Assembly (NCBI GenBank): GCA_036384915.1
Contig: DASVLJ010000023.1
Location: 58,031-122,030 of the forward strand
DNA: 64,000 bases
Reading direction: 5' to 3'
From: PKWO01 sp036384915
GTDB taxonomy: Bacteria > Pseudomonadota > Gammaproteobacteria > Burkholderiales > Burkholderiaceae_D
This document shows, piece after piece, positions 1 through 10,015 of this stretch. A program made the translations under genes and the position numbers. The first letter of the stretch is position 1; every line of letters begins with the position of its first letter. Below the pieces are notes generated by a model, which saw only the letters and a list, made by a program, of their open reading frames with translations, was not told the DNA's origin and did no database searches.

Positions 1-847
1 AATGGAGCAGGATGGCGCCGCACTGTGCGAATTCTTTTCCTGGCTCGAAGGCGCAATCGGCCGAGAAACCATCACCGAGCTGACCATCGACGAAAAGATC
101 ACGGCTGCGCGCGCGCGCCGCCCCGGCTTCGTCTGCCCCAGCTTCGGCACCATCGCCGCCTTCCGCGCCAATGGCGCCATGCCGCATTACCACGCCACCG
201 AAGAATCGCACGCCGTCATCGAGCCCGATGGCTTGCTCCTGATTGACTCGGGCGCGCAATACCACGGCGGCACCACCGACATCACGCGCGTGCTGCCGAT
301 CGGCGACATCACCGACGAAGTCCGGCGCGATTGCACGCTGGTAATGAAGGGCGTGATTGCCTTATCCAGCACGCGCTACCCGCGCGGCGCCAAGTCGCCC
401 ATGCTGGATGCCATTGCGCGGGCGCCGATCTGGTCCGCCGGCATCGATTACGGCCACGGCACCGGCCACGGCGTCGGATACTTCCTCAATGTGCACGAAG
501 GCCCGCAAGTGATTTCCTGCTTCGCCCAGCCAGAGCCGCACACCGCGATGGAACCCGGCATGATCACCTCGATCGAACCGGGCATTTACCGTCCCGGCAA
601 GTGGGGCGTGCGTATCGAAAACCTCGCCATGAACCGCCCGGCCGGCACCACCGAATTTGGCGAATTCCTCGAGTTCGAAACCCTGACGCTATGCCCGATC
701 GACACGCGCTGCTTCGATTTGAAGTTGTTGCGTGCCGATGAGATAGCCTGGATCAACGGTTATCACAAGATGGTGCGGGAGCGCCTGTCGCCGCTGGTGC
801 AGGGCGCGGCGAAGGAATGGTTGGAAAAGCGTACCGCTGCCATCTAA
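1..847 (+). CDS. Aminopeptidase P family (M24) metallopeptidase, 3' part only
   Basis: The frame is open at the left edge, so the 5' part of the gene lies outside the window. The visible 281 residues form a pita-bread M24 catalytic domain. All five dinuclear metal ligands are present: two Asp in the segment IDSGAQYHGGTTDITR (about visible residues 82 and 93), His156 in GHGTGHGVG, Glu192 in SIEPGIY and Glu206 in RIENLA. The family removes an N-terminal residue before proline and is cytoplasmic. Full-length members usually run to about 450-600 residues, so roughly half is missing here. It is rightward and ends at TAA. A hairpin 185 bp downstream may terminate the transcript. An Xaa-Pro aminopeptidase assignment is secure at family level; exact specificity is inference. 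Confidence 0.9.
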   Translation, partial: MEQDGAALCEFFSWLEGAIGRETITELTIDEKITAARARRPGFVCPSFGTIAAFRANGAMPHYHATEESHAVIEPDGLLLIDSGAQYHGGTTDITRVLPIGDITDEVRRDCTLVMKGVIALSSTRYPRGAKSPMLDAIARAPIWSAGIDYGHGTGHGVGYFLNVHEGPQVISCFAQPEPHTAMEPGMITSIEPGIYRPGKWGVRIENLAMNRPAGTTEFGEFLEFETLTLCPIDTRCFDLKLLRADEIAWINGYHKMVRERLSPLVQGAAKEWLEKRTAAI

Positions 848-913
848 GTACCTTAAGGATGGAATAGCTGGGCGTCGCGCGTTTTGCTTTTCCACCTGCA
901 TTTCAAGCGGCAC

Positions 914-1014
914 TTCCCTCGAAGCCGCCGACCGGCTTCCCGCCGCCGGCGGATTGCCCACCATCGATAAACAAACCCCACCGAGGTCTTCTCTGCCTCG
1001 GTATCGGGGCGCCC
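914..1014 (-). pseudogene. Remnant of a phytanoyl-CoA dioxygenase (PhyH) gene 3' end
   Basis: About 100 bp align with the 3' end of the intact phyH gene at 4567-4670 in the same orientation. In translation, KTSVGFVYR is read in one frame and VGNPPAAGSRSAAS in another. The intact gene reads KTSVAFAYR followed directly by VGNPPLAGSRSAAS. A one-base deletion near 962-965 relative to the intact copy explains the frameshift. Nothing resembling the catalytic part of PhyH is present. I read it as a decayed fragment of a paralogue or of a partial duplication. The two copies are direct repeats that flank the large cytochrome-like gene. Confidence 0.65.
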
Positions 1015-1032
1015 CGGTACACGTGTGAGTTT

Positions 1033-1062
1033 GCACCCTGTCAATTATGACAGGGTGCTATT
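1033..1062 (+). terminator. Hairpin, possible terminator after the M24 peptidase gene
   Basis: An 11-bp perfect stem (GCACCCTGTCA / TGACAGGGTGC) closes a 4-nt loop, and T-rich sequence (TATTTGTATTTT) follows on the plus strand. It lies 185 bp beyond the peptidase stop codon and upstream of the next gene. The T tract is interrupted, so efficiency is uncertain. Confidence 0.5.
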
Positions 1063-1185
1063 TGTATTTTCATCACCTACTATTGGTAAAGCGAAACCTT
1101 GCTATAAATTCAATAATCTACCGCAGGTGGGGTTCGCTGCAATTCTGCTGGATGTCGGCACTACATCATTCCAATTGGAGGCAGC

Positions 1186-4100
1186 ATGAAAAAAACTTTC
1201 GCTTTTCCGTCGCATCTTTTACGCGCCGCTCTGTTCATGAGCATGGTATGGGCGGTTCCTTTTTCTTCGCAAGCGGCACCCGAACCGCCGACCGTCATCG
1301 GCAGCTTGAGTGTGCTGATGCCGGATGGCCAGTCCGGTAGCGGCATCGAAATCCCAGACGCCAAAATCATCCTGCAGGATGCGGGTAATGCGACCGTTGA
1401 CGGCGGCGCCACCGAGCTCGACGGCAGTTTTCGTCTGAAGGCGCCCAAGCCGGGGCTTTATAGCCTGTGCTGGAACATCCAGGGCCGCACGGGATGCCGG
1501 CGGGAGATCAATCTGGTCAACGGGCCGAACGCCCCGGTCAGAATCGAAACCCGGCTCAATGCAAATCTGGTGCATGGCCGCATACTCACCGGCGATGCCC
1601 GCCCATGTTGGGAGAACGACCCGTTCTTCAAGCTCGATTTTTCCACGCGGGTCGAATTGAGCGATGCCGCCGGGCAGGCCGCCGCGCAACCTGTGCGCGC
1701 CAACGTCAAGGGTTACTACCTGTTCCCGGTGGAGAAGGTGGAAGACTACAAAGTGCGCGCCATATGCGAGAAAGCTGAAATTGCCGGTACCGTGCCGGTA
1801 TCGAAAAACGTCATGGTGCTCAACCTGACCTTGCCGACGCATGCGCCGCGCATCGATGAGCTCGTCGCCCTGGACGCTGGTCGCGCACGCGTGCGGATTG
1901 CGCCCGGTACGCCGCTCAAATTCAACGCCAAGGTGCGCGATCCCGACGGCAATGCCGTGGAATACCTATGGCGCGGCAGCGACGGCCGGCCGGCGCTGGC
2001 CGGCAACCTGCCCACCATCGGTTTGCCGGCGATCGCCGCGCCCAGCCGCCATACCCAATACCTGATCGCGCGCAACGGCAAGGGCGGCTACAGCTATAAA
2101 CGCATCGATCTGGAAGTCGGTCCGCCGCAAGTCGAGTTTTCCGGTTTCGCCATCGACGAAACGACGCGCGCGCCGATCGCCAATGCCACCGTCGAATTCG
2201 CGGGCCATAGCGTCAGCACCAATGCCCAAGGCTGGTTCTCGCTGTCCGGACCGACCAACCCCGGCGAGCGCTACGTACTCAATATCCGCCACCCGAACTA
2301 CGCGTTGATGTCGGCGGTGTACGATCGCTCTTCGACCGGCAATACTTATGAATTGATCTCCGCCGAAGTGCTGCAATTCGCGCCGACGGCCAAGATCGAT
2401 GTCACCGACACGCGTAGCAGCGGGCCATGCGGCACCAAGGGGCAGGATTCGCGGCCCGCGGAACGCACGCGCGCGCTGACGACGGTGCAATACTTCGATC
2501 CGGACAGCAAGGAAACCAAGCCGCTTGGGGCCGATCTGATCAAGCGCCTGACGGCGCCGCAGGATTGCCGCAATCTCGGCGCGCAGATCGTCGTTCCGGC
2601 CAACGCGTTGGTCGGCGCCCGCATGAAGAAACCCGTCGGCAATATCCGCATGGCCTTTGCCACGCTCAATCCGACGCGTCGTGCGCTGCCCGGCGATTAT
2701 CAGGGTACAGCCGCCGGCAATCAGCTTGCCGATCTGCTGAGCTATGGCGCGACCTATGCCGAGTTCCACGACAGTACCGGCGCGCGGCTCAACCTGCGTC
2801 CCGGCACGACCGCCGAGGTGCGCATCCCGGTTCCGCCGTCGCAGCGTTCCAGCGCCGCACCGAGCATCGATTTCTGGTCCTATAACGAAACCACCGGCCG
2901 TTGGGTGCTTGAAGGAAAGGCGAGGTTGCAGACCACGGCTACCGGCCCCGTCTACGTCGGCAAGACCAAGCATTTCTCGACCCTTAATATGGACGTGGCC
3001 GGTACGGATCCCGCCAAGGCTACCTGCGTGCGCATCGAACTCGGCCCATCGCTGGCCGCATGGAGCAACTTGCAGATGCGTTCCACCGTGTCCTATAACG
3101 GTAACTCGGTGAAGACCAAGGAAACCTTTCTCAACAACGACCAATACCACGCGATCTACCGCATTCCATTCGGCACCAGCTTTCCGCCCAACACCGTGCG
3201 CATCGAGATATTCGGTACGTTCAACGGACGTTCGGTGGCGCTGGTCGACAACGTCATCAATACGGATCTCAGGCCGAAAATGACGGGAACCAACCTGTGG
3301 CCGCCCTATCCCTATAGCGAATGCGGGATACCGATCGTGCTAAACGCCGACCCCATCGCGCTGCCGGCCTATGCGACGAACAGTGCCAGCAACCGGCCCT
3401 ATTTCCTGACCGGGCCGAGCGGCGCCTTCCTCCCGCCCAACGGCGAAGCCAGCGCAACCGCCTACTACAACGCGATCGACCCGGCGTCGGTCAAGGCGAC
3501 GCTGGGCGGCTGGTGGAATGCCAACGGCTTTAATCCGGCCGACGGTAGCGGCGGCACGCGTGCTGCCTATCTCAACAATAACGACCTCGGTCTCGGCCGC
3601 GACATGAACTGCCTGCAGAACGGTACCAAGCTGGCCTGCTACGTTACCAACTATGGCGCACCCGACCAGAATCCGGCCAATGCCGACGCGGCCCAGAACC
3701 GCGACGTAACCAAGCGCGGCGCCACGGTGGCGATGGAATTGGATAATGCCGCCGGTAACGAAGCCGTGCAGTTCTATGTCTACGCCAACACCGGCCCGAC
3801 CTCGGTGCGGTTGAACTTTGCCGATCTCGACGGCTTCGGGCCGAAACCCGTACCGCAGCTATGCCAGGTTTGCCACGGCGGCAATCCAGGCGTGGACGCC
3901 AGCGGCAAAGCCACATTCGCGCGCTTCCGCGAATTCGATCTGCCGTCATACAAGTATTCCGCCGGCCGTTCGTGGGACTACGGCCAAAGCACGCTGACCG
4001 CGGCCGAGCTGGCCGCTTTTGGCACGCTCAACCAGATGGTGCAAGCCACGGGCCCGGCCACCAGCCCGATCCACGACCTGATCCACGCGTGGTACCCCGG

Positions 4101-4434
4101 CAGCAATTTTGCGCTGGCGCCGGCCGAGCCTGCGGCGGCCACGGTACCGTCGGGATGGAGCGGCCAGGTGGCGGGGTACAACGCCGTCTACGGCAAGACC
4201 TGCCGCACTTGCCACGTTGCGCGCGATGCCGGCACCACGCCACCCGGCTATTACACGTTCGACAGCTATAGCGATTTCAGCGGCACCAGCTTTGCGGTGT
4301 GCGGGCTGAGCCACCGCGTCATGCCCAACTCGATCGTCACCTACAAGAACTTCTGGGCGGATTCCTCGCGCGTGCTTGCTTTCGAAGCACTGATGAGTCC
4401 GGCTGTGCCAAGCGGTACTTGTCAGAACGACTGA
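1186..4434 (+). CDS. Large secreted diheme cytochrome-like protein with Cna/carboxypeptidase-regulatory-type repeats
   Basis: This 1082-residue protein starts at ATG 1186 behind a clear GGAGG site. It has a Sec signal peptide (MKK..., hydrophobic core, cleavage near SSQA-A). The N-terminal two thirds look like tandem beta-sandwich modules: a carboxypeptidase-regulatory or CnaB-like domain near residues 30-110, an Ig/PKD-like stretch near 220-310, and another Cna-like module near 315-390. The C-terminal part holds two CXXCH heme c motifs, CQVCH at 893-897 and CRTCH at 1006-1010. A later HRVMPNS segment could supply a methionine ligand. It is predicted periplasmic or surface exposed and electron-carrying. 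I recognise no characterised homologue. A strong terminator follows, so it is probably monocistronic. Confidence 0.75.
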   Translation: MKKTFAFPSHLLRAALFMSMVWAVPFSSQAAPEPPTVIGSLSVLMPDGQSGSGIEIPDAKIILQDAGNATVDGGATELDGSFRLKAPKPGLYSLCWNIQGRTGCRREINLVNGPNAPVRIETRLNANLVHGRILTGDARPCWENDPFFKLDFSTRVELSDAAGQAAAQPVRANVKGYYLFPVEKVEDYKVRAICEKAEIAGTVPVSKNVMVLNLTLPTHAPRIDELVALDAGRARVRIAPGTPLKFNAKVRDPDGNAVEYLWRGSDGRPALAGNLPTIGLPAIAAPSRHTQYLIARNGKGGYSYKRIDLEVGPPQVEFSGFAIDETTRAPIANATVEFAGHSVSTNAQGWFSLSGPTNPGERYVLNIRHPNYALMSAVYDRSSTGNTYELISAEVLQFAPTAKIDVTDTRSSGPCGTKGQDSRPAERTRALTTVQYFDPDSKETKPLGADLIKRLTAPQDCRNLGAQIVVPANALVGARMKKPVGNIRMAFATLNPTRRALPGDYQGTAAGNQLADLLSYGATYAEFHDSTGARLNLRPGTTAEVRIPVPPSQRSSAAPSIDFWSYNETTGRWVLEGKARLQTTATGPVYVGKTKHFSTLNMDVAGTDPAKATCVRIELGPSLAAWSNLQMRSTVSYNGNSVKTKETFLNNDQYHAIYRIPFGTSFPPNTVRIEIFGTFNGRSVALVDNVINTDLRPKMTGTNLWPPYPYSECGIPIVLNADPIALPAYATNSASNRPYFLTGPSGAFLPPNGEASATAYYNAIDPASVKATLGGWWNANGFNPADGSGGTRAAYLNNNDLGLGRDMNCLQNGTKLACYVTNYGAPDQNPANADAAQNRDVTKRGATVAMELDNAAGNEAVQFYVYANTGPTSVRLNFADLDGFGPKPVPQLCQVCHGGNPGVDASGKATFARFREFDLPSYKYSAGRSWDYGQSTLTAAELAAFGTLNQMVQATGPATSPIHDLIHAWYPGSNFALAPAEPAAATVPSGWSGQVAGYNAVYGKTCRTCHVARDAGTTPPGYYTFDSYSDFSGTSFAVCGLSHRVMPNSIVTYKNFWADSSRVLAFEALMSPAVPSGTCQND

Positions 4435-4443
4435 TATGGCGTT

Positions 4444-4476
4444 GCGCCGGCCGGGTTTTCCCGGCCGGCGCTGTTT
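4444..4476 (+). terminator. Rho-independent terminator of the cytochrome-like gene
   Basis: A perfect 12-bp GC-rich stem (GCGCCGGCCGGG and its complement) has a TTTT loop and is followed by TGTTTTCGG. It begins 10 bp after the stop codon of the preceding gene and stands before the convergent phyH gene. Confidence 0.8.
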
Positions 4477-4535
4477 TCGGTGCCCGCCGCACGGACGCAC
4501 AGCAACGGCGGCATGGGATATCTTTTACTCGAACT

Positions 4536-5312
4536 TCACTTTTTGTCTGTGCTTTGCGATAGCTTGATTTCCCCCGAAGCCGCCGACCGGCTCCCCGCCA
4601 GCGGCGGATTGCCTACCCCGCGATAAGCAAACGCCACCGAAGTCTTCACCGCCTCGCCATCATTGCGCCCGGCGGCATGAAACAGCTTGCTATGGAACAG
4701 CACCACGTCGCCTTTATCGATATCAAGCTGCTCGCCTGATGCAAACAAGGTCTGGTTCTCCGCCACCTCGGGCCGCAGGAAATCGAGCGCGTCGAGCTGA
4801 TGCGGCGCAATATCGAGCCGGTGCGACCCCGGAATAAATCGCAGGCCGCCGGTTGCGTCATTTTCCGGACCCAAGGCGAGCCAGGCGATCACGAGATCGG
4901 GCTTGGCGAAGGACCAATAACGGATGTCGCGGTGCCATCCCGTGGCCGTGCCGAAGTGCGGATGCTTGGTCATCACGCAATTGTGGTGCGCCAGCGTGAG
5001 CACGATGGGCTCGCCGAGCAATTGTGCGATGCGCTCGACTTGCGCCGCGTCGGTGGCCCAAGCGCGGAAGCAGGCGTCGCGGTCGTAGGCGCCACGCAGG
5101 CGCCGTATGGTCCGCCCGCCCGGCGCGTCGAACGAAGCCGGCGCACCGGGGTAGCCAAGCTCGGTTTCATATTCGACCGGAGCCTGTTCCGTTTGCAGAT
5201 GCGCGCGTGTCACCGCGAGCATGGCGTCGCATGCCGCCGCCGGCACGAGGCCCTTGAGGACGAGATAGCCGTCGGATTGAAATTGCTGACATTGTTCTGC
5301 CGATAAAGCCAT
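4536..5312 (-). CDS. Phytanoyl-CoA dioxygenase family protein (Fe(II)/2-oxoglutarate oxygenase)
   Basis: The protein is 258 residues from ATG at 5312 (MALSAEQCQQFQSDGYLVLK), the start typical of the family; the frame continues upstream but without a convincing ribosome site. The iron-binding triad is visible as HRD in GWHRDIRYW and the distal His in SKLFHAAGRND. An Arg in the YRGVGNPP tail is a candidate 2-oxoglutarate ligand. PhyH-family enzymes hydroxylate varied small molecules, and the substrate here cannot be told. It is divergent from the thioredoxin gene and convergent with the cytochrome-like gene. Its last 100 bp are repeated at 914-1014. Confidence 0.85.
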   Translation of the reverse strand: MALSAEQCQQFQSDGYLVLKGLVPAAACDAMLAVTRAHLQTEQAPVEYETELGYPGAPASFDAPGGRTIRRLRGAYDRDACFRAWATDAAQVERIAQLLGEPIVLTLAHHNCVMTKHPHFGTATGWHRDIRYWSFAKPDLVIAWLALGPENDATGGLRFIPGSHRLDIAPHQLDALDFLRPEVAENQTLFASGEQLDIDKGDVVLFHSKLFHAAGRNDGEAVKTSVAFAYRGVGNPPLAGSRSAASGEIKLSQSTDKK

Positions 5313-5410
5313 GGTTTGTGCAGGAAAATCTGTTTTCGTCGATACTGTCAGCATACTGCAATTCCGCCCAGGCCATTCCCGGCGGCATACAACAATCATC
5401 GGAGCCATGC

Positions 5411-5863
5411 ATGAAAAAGCTGATTACCCTATTGCTCGGGCTGTTCCTCGCGCACGCGGCCTTTGCTGCGGAACTGCCTTACGACGAGCAGGCCGATGCC
5501 AAGGCGCAAGTCACGCAGGCGCTCTCCACCGCGCAGCAAGACAAGAAGCCCCTACTGCTGGTGTTCGGCGCGAACTGGTGCCCCGATTGCCGCGAGCTCG
5601 ACAAGGCGCTGCACGGCAAGAGCCAGGCGCTGATCGAAGGCAGGTTCGTCGTGGTCAAGATCGACGTCGGCCATTTCGACAAGAACCTCGAACTGGCGCA
5701 AAGCTACGGCAATCCGATCAAGAAAGGCATTCCCGCCGCCGTGCTTGTCAGTCCCGACAACCGGGTGCTCTATTCCACCAAGGCTGGCGAACTGGCCGAT
5801 GCGCGCCACATGGGTGATGACGGCATCTATGATTTTCTGAACAAGGTCCTGCCACAGAGTTAA
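5411..5863 (+). CDS. Periplasmic thioredoxin-fold protein with WCPDC motif
   Basis: The protein is 150 residues with a signal peptide (MKKLITLLLGLFLAHAAFA, cleavage near residue 19-20). The active-site motif is FGANWCPDC, with cysteines at 57 and 60. The fold continues with a KIDVG strand and an IPAAVLVSP segment carrying the expected cis-proline region. This is the thioredoxin_7/DsbD-gamma-like group, likely acting as a disulfide reductant or oxidant in the periplasm. ATG 5411 is chosen over upstream in-frame starts because only it places the signal peptide at the N-terminus. The gene lies 15 bp upstream of ltaE in the same direction. Confidence 0.85.
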   Translation: MKKLITLLLGLFLAHAAFAAELPYDEQADAKAQVTQALSTAQQDKKPLLLVFGANWCPDCRELDKALHGKSQALIEGRFVVVKIDVGHFDKNLELAQSYGNPIKKGIPAAVLVSPDNRVLYSTKAGELADARHMGDDGIYDFLNKVLPQS

Positions 5864-5878
5864 GCGAGGGATTCGAGC

Positions 5879-6889
<1,011 letters not shown>

Positions 6890-6940
6890 CTCCAGGCTCA
6901 GCCAGTATCATCCTCGCATTCAAACCAACAAGGAGATGAC

Positions 6941-7336
6941 ATGGGAGCGCATTGGACCGCATGGGTGACGCTGGCCGCAATCGCGATGTATGCCTGGGTG
7001 ATATATAACGTGGGCAAGGCCAGGGGCAAGTTCGGCATACACGCGCCGAATTGCGATGGCCCGGTCGAATTTCTCTCCGTGCTGCGCGTGCACGCCAATA
7101 CCGTCGAGCAGATGGTGGCATTCTTTCCGGCGCTCTGGGTTTGCGCGGTGTTTTACAACGACGTGTTCGCTGCAAGCTGCGGCGCGGTCTGGATCGTGGG
7201 ACGCATCCTGTATGCGCTGGGCTATTACGCCGACCCCAAGAAGCGCGGTAAAGGCTTCATGCTGTCGGCATTTGCCATTATGGCATTGATGGGTGGGGCG
7301 GCTTTTGGATTGCTAGTGCGCAGTTGGCCGTTTTAA
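6941..7336 (+). CDS. MAPEG family membrane protein
   Basis: A 131-residue protein with four hydrophobic helices, preceded by a strong AAGGAGATGAC ribosome site. The family signature region is recognisable (RVHANTVEQM, followed by a helix and YALGYYADPKKRGKGF). MAPEG proteins are related to microsomal glutathione transferases and eicosanoid enzymes. Bacterial members sit in the inner membrane and mostly have no known substrate. It is 51 bp downstream of ltaE and 46 bp upstream of the FliL-like gene, so these may form one transcript. Confidence 0.85.
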   Translation: MGAHWTAWVTLAAIAMYAWVIYNVGKARGKFGIHAPNCDGPVEFLSVLRVHANTVEQMVAFFPALWVCAVFYNDVFAASCGAVWIVGRILYALGYYADPKKRGKGFMLSAFAIMALMGGAAFGLLVRSWPF

Positions 7337-7382
7337 GGCATGATGGGAACTGTGGAATATTTCCAGGTGGCAATTCGTCAAT

Positions 7383-7856
7383 ATGGCAAAAGCTCCCGTC
7401 AAGCCCCTGCCCAAGGCTCCCGGCAAAGCTCAAGCGCGCACTCAGGATAACTTTGTCGCCTATGTCGCCGCTGCAGTCGTGGTTTGCCTGGCGGCGATCT
7501 TCCTGTTCACCTGGAACCAGGTGCGCGTCGCGCATGATGCGGTCAAGCCCCACGTGGCTTTCACCAAGTTCGGGCCGTACCGGATCGAATCGCAAGCCTT
7601 TGCCATGAATGCCAGCCTGGTGGTGGAAACCAGCACCGATAACGCCAACTGGGCCGACGACAACCGCAAGGATCTCGACGTGGTGTTCAAGCGCGCCTTG
7701 TCCGATGCCGACCCCAAGGTGGTGCGCGCGCCGAACAATCTCCCCGCGCTGCAAGACATCCTGCTCAAGAGCGTCGAATCCACCTTCGGCGGCCACGTCG
7801 TCCACGCCATCCTGTTCACGGACTTCACTTACGAGCAGCGCGACGAGCAGGGTTAG
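7383..7856 (+). CDS. Single-pass membrane protein, FliL-like in layout
   Basis: This 157-residue protein has a basic proline-rich cytoplasmic N-terminus (residues 1-22), one transmembrane helix (about 27-47) and a roughly 110-residue periplasmic domain. The C-terminal pattern, a helix with LQDILLKS followed by a strand like VVHAILFTDFTYEQ, recalls the end of FliL, the flagellar basal-body-associated protein. However, the domain is short and no flagellar genes are nearby. I would call it a hypothetical FliL-like protein. Its last 4 bases overlap the end of the convergent MFS gene. Confidence 0.7.
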   Translation: MAKAPVKPLPKAPGKAQARTQDNFVAYVAAAVVVCLAAIFLFTWNQVRVAHDAVKPHVAFTKFGPYRIESQAFAMNASLVVETSTDNANWADDNRKDLDVVFKRALSDADPKVVRAPNNLPALQDILLKSVESTFGGHVVHAILFTDFTYEQRDEQG

Positions 7857-9010
7857 TCCAAAGCTTTCGCTTTCGACGCCGCGGCGGCAACCGCCAGATT
7901 CAGCGTCCCCACCAGCACCATCCCAGCAGCAAGGCCGAAGCGATGCGCGACGAATCCGATCACGGGCGGCCCGATCAAGCTTCCGCTATAGCCCATGGTC
8001 GCCACACCGGCCAGCGGACTTGCGCCATAGCGTCCGGCGGCGCTGAACACGAAGGGAAAGACCGTCGCCACGCCGGCGCCGGTCAGCGCGAACCCGGCGA
8101 CGGCCAGCGCCACGTTCGGCGCGGCCACCACGCCATAGGTGCCCAACGCGGCGAGAAGTGAGCCTGCGGCCACTACGGCGCGCGCGCCGAAGCGTTCCTT
8201 CAGCCGATCGCCCACCAGCCGCACCGCCAGCATGGCGGCAGCGAAGGCGGCATAGCCCAGCGGCGCGACGCCATCGCCCACGTGCAGCCGGTCCACCAGG
8301 AATACGCCGCTCCAGCTGCCGATCGATCCTTCGGCAATCGAACCGCAAAACGCGATGATGCCGAGCATGACGAGCGGCCCGTGCGGCAAAGCGAAGCGGC
8401 GCTTGCCCAGCGTGGGGTCCGGCGCATCCGACGGCAGCGCATTGAACGCGAGCCACAGGGGCAGCGCTTGCGCCGCCGCGACCAGGGCGAAATGCCAATG
8501 CACGTCAAGCTTCGCGCTGGCCAGCAGGCTGCCGAGCAAGGCGCCGCCGAAGGTGCCGACGCAAAACCAGGCGTGCAGTAGCGACATCATGGAACGGCCC
8601 CCGCTTTTCTCCAGCTCGGCAGCGATGGCATTGATCGCCACGTCGAACGAGCAGGCGCTCATGCCCATAAAGGTCATGCCGGCCATCAGGCATATCCGGT
8701 TCGGCATCCAGGCCTGCAAGGCCAGGATGGCCAGCAGGGCGGCGCCGCTTTGCAAGGCGGCGCGGCGTGCGCCGAAATGCGCAATCAGGAAAGACGCCAT
8801 GGGAAACGACAGCACCGAGCCGATCCCTCCGCACAGCAGCACCAGGCCGAGGTCGGCCGCATTCAATTGCAAGGCATCGCGTATCGACGGAATGCGCGCA
8901 GCCCAGGTGGCGAAGACCATGCCGAGCAGGAAAAACAGGAAAGGGGCGGCAGCCTGGCTGGCGCGCACCGGTGCGGCCTTGCCGTCGACAGGTAAATCGA
9001 GATCCATCAT
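7853..9010 (-). CDS. MFS transporter
   Basis: The 385-residue protein has about twelve hydrophobic segments. The N-terminal segment LGMVFATWAARIPSIRDAL is typical of the YbjJ/fucose-permease-like branch of the major facilitator superfamily, and an MFS loop-like motif (AHFGARRAAL) follows the second helix. Substrate is unknown; sugar or drug export are both possible. Its ATG overlaps the stop codon of the upstream GspF-like gene (ATGA, 9007-9010), so translation is probably coupled. It is the last gene of a leftward block that includes a cytochrome c. Confidence 0.85.
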   Translation of the reverse strand: MMDLDLPVDGKAAPVRASQAAAPFLFFLLGMVFATWAARIPSIRDALQLNAADLGLVLLCGGIGSVLSFPMASFLIAHFGARRAALQSGAALLAILALQAWMPNRICLMAGMTFMGMSACSFDVAINAIAAELEKSGGRSMMSLLHAWFCVGTFGGALLGSLLASAKLDVHWHFALVAAAQALPLWLAFNALPSDAPDPTLGKRRFALPHGPLVMLGIIAFCGSIAEGSIGSWSGVFLVDRLHVGDGVAPLGYAAFAAAMLAVRLVGDRLKERFGARAVVAAGSLLAALGTYGVVAAPNVALAVAGFALTGAGVATVFPFVFSAAGRYGASPLAGVATMGYSGSLIGPPVIGFVAHRFGLAAGMVLVGTLNLAVAAAASKAKALD

Positions 9011-10002
9011 TGCAGTTCTTCAGGCAGGTTCGGGCCGATGCCATGACCGGCCAGGATGCCGTAAGCTATCCAGGTCGCGACCAGCCCATACACGATGCGC
9101 GGCAGCCAGTCGGCCAATTGGCGGTGGAGGTGGTTGATCGCCGCGGTTTCCTGGTCGGCGATGCGGAACAGCATCTCGGGCAGGCTGCCGCTTGCTTCGC
9201 CGGTGCGTACCAAAGCCAGCGCGTTGCTGCGCGCCAGCAGCGCAATGCTATCGAGCATGCGGGTTAGCGTCGCACCGGCCTTGATGCCGGGCGCAATGGC
9301 TTCGAATTGCGAGCGTGCCGGTACCAGCGTCATCGTCGCGGTGGCGCGCGGCAGGGCATCGAGGATGGGCATGCCTGCCTCGAGCAGCAGGCCCAGGCTG
9401 GCAAAGAAATCGCGCACGTTGCGTCGTATCGTCAGCGGGCCGATTAACGGCAGGCGCATCAGCACGGTATCGATTGCCCGGCGCAATTCGGAATCCCCGC
9501 CTTCCTGCACGCGATAGACCAGCCTGCCCAGGTAGGCCAGCAGCGCAATCGCCAGCAAGGGGCGCACCGCATGCCACAGAAACGTAGCTGTTGATATATC
9601 GCCGGCGACAAGCTGCGGCAATTGCCCGACGAACAAGCCCACGATCAAGACGAAGCCCGGCATCATCATGCGCGACTTCATGGCGCGCACCTGGGCGGCG
9701 CGCTCGGTGTAGAACTCGCCCAGGCGCGCATACACCGGCGCAGGACTGCCGGCTTGTGTAGCCGCTTCGACGAGGCTTGCTTCGAGATCGGAAAATAGCG
9801 CGCTTTGCCGCCCTGCGCGCGCCAAGGGCACGCCGCGCACCAGCAAACGCTGCATGGTCGCGACACGGGTTTGCAACTTGCCGGGAATCCGCAGCGTGGC
9901 AAAGGCTTGCTGGGCCGGCAGCCCGGCGTTTTCCAGAGTCGCGAGCTGGGTGAACAGGTCGGCGCGGACTTGCCAGGGCAGGGGCGCGGCACCGGTGTTC
10001 AT
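9007..10002 (-). CDS. Type II secretion/type IV pilus inner-membrane platform protein (GspF/PilC family), orphan
   Basis: The 331 residues hold two T2SSF domains, roughly 10-130 and 205-320. Each carries the family helix pattern (QLATLENAGLPAQQAF and FFASLGLLLEAGMPILDAL). Three transmembrane segments lie near 110-130, 145-165 and 305-325. The family organises the inner-membrane platform of pilus and type II secretion machines. It is shorter than canonical PilC/GspF (about 400). No ATPase, pseudopilin or secretin gene lies nearby, so it is an orphan in this window. It sits 13 bp after a cytochrome c gene and is coupled to an MFS gene. Confidence 0.85.
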   Translation of the reverse strand: MNTGAAPLPWQVRADLFTQLATLENAGLPAQQAFATLRIPGKLQTRVATMQRLLVRGVPLARAGRQSALFSDLEASLVEAATQAGSPAPVYARLGEFYTERAAQVRAMKSRMMMPGFVLIVGLFVGQLPQLVAGDISTATFLWHAVRPLLAIALLAYLGRLVYRVQEGGDSELRRAIDTVLMRLPLIGPLTIRRNVRDFFASLGLLLEAGMPILDALPRATATMTLVPARSQFEAIAPGIKAGATLTRMLDSIALLARSNALALVRTGEASGSLPEMLFRIADQETAAINHLHRQLADWLPRIVYGLVATWIAYGILAGHGIGPNLPEELQ

Positions 10003-10015
10003 CTGGAGTACTAAT

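Noticed and set aside
689..1044. An intact antisense gene in the 848-1185 gap
   Set aside because: The phyH-like peptides are split between two frames, so this is a fragment rather than a gene.
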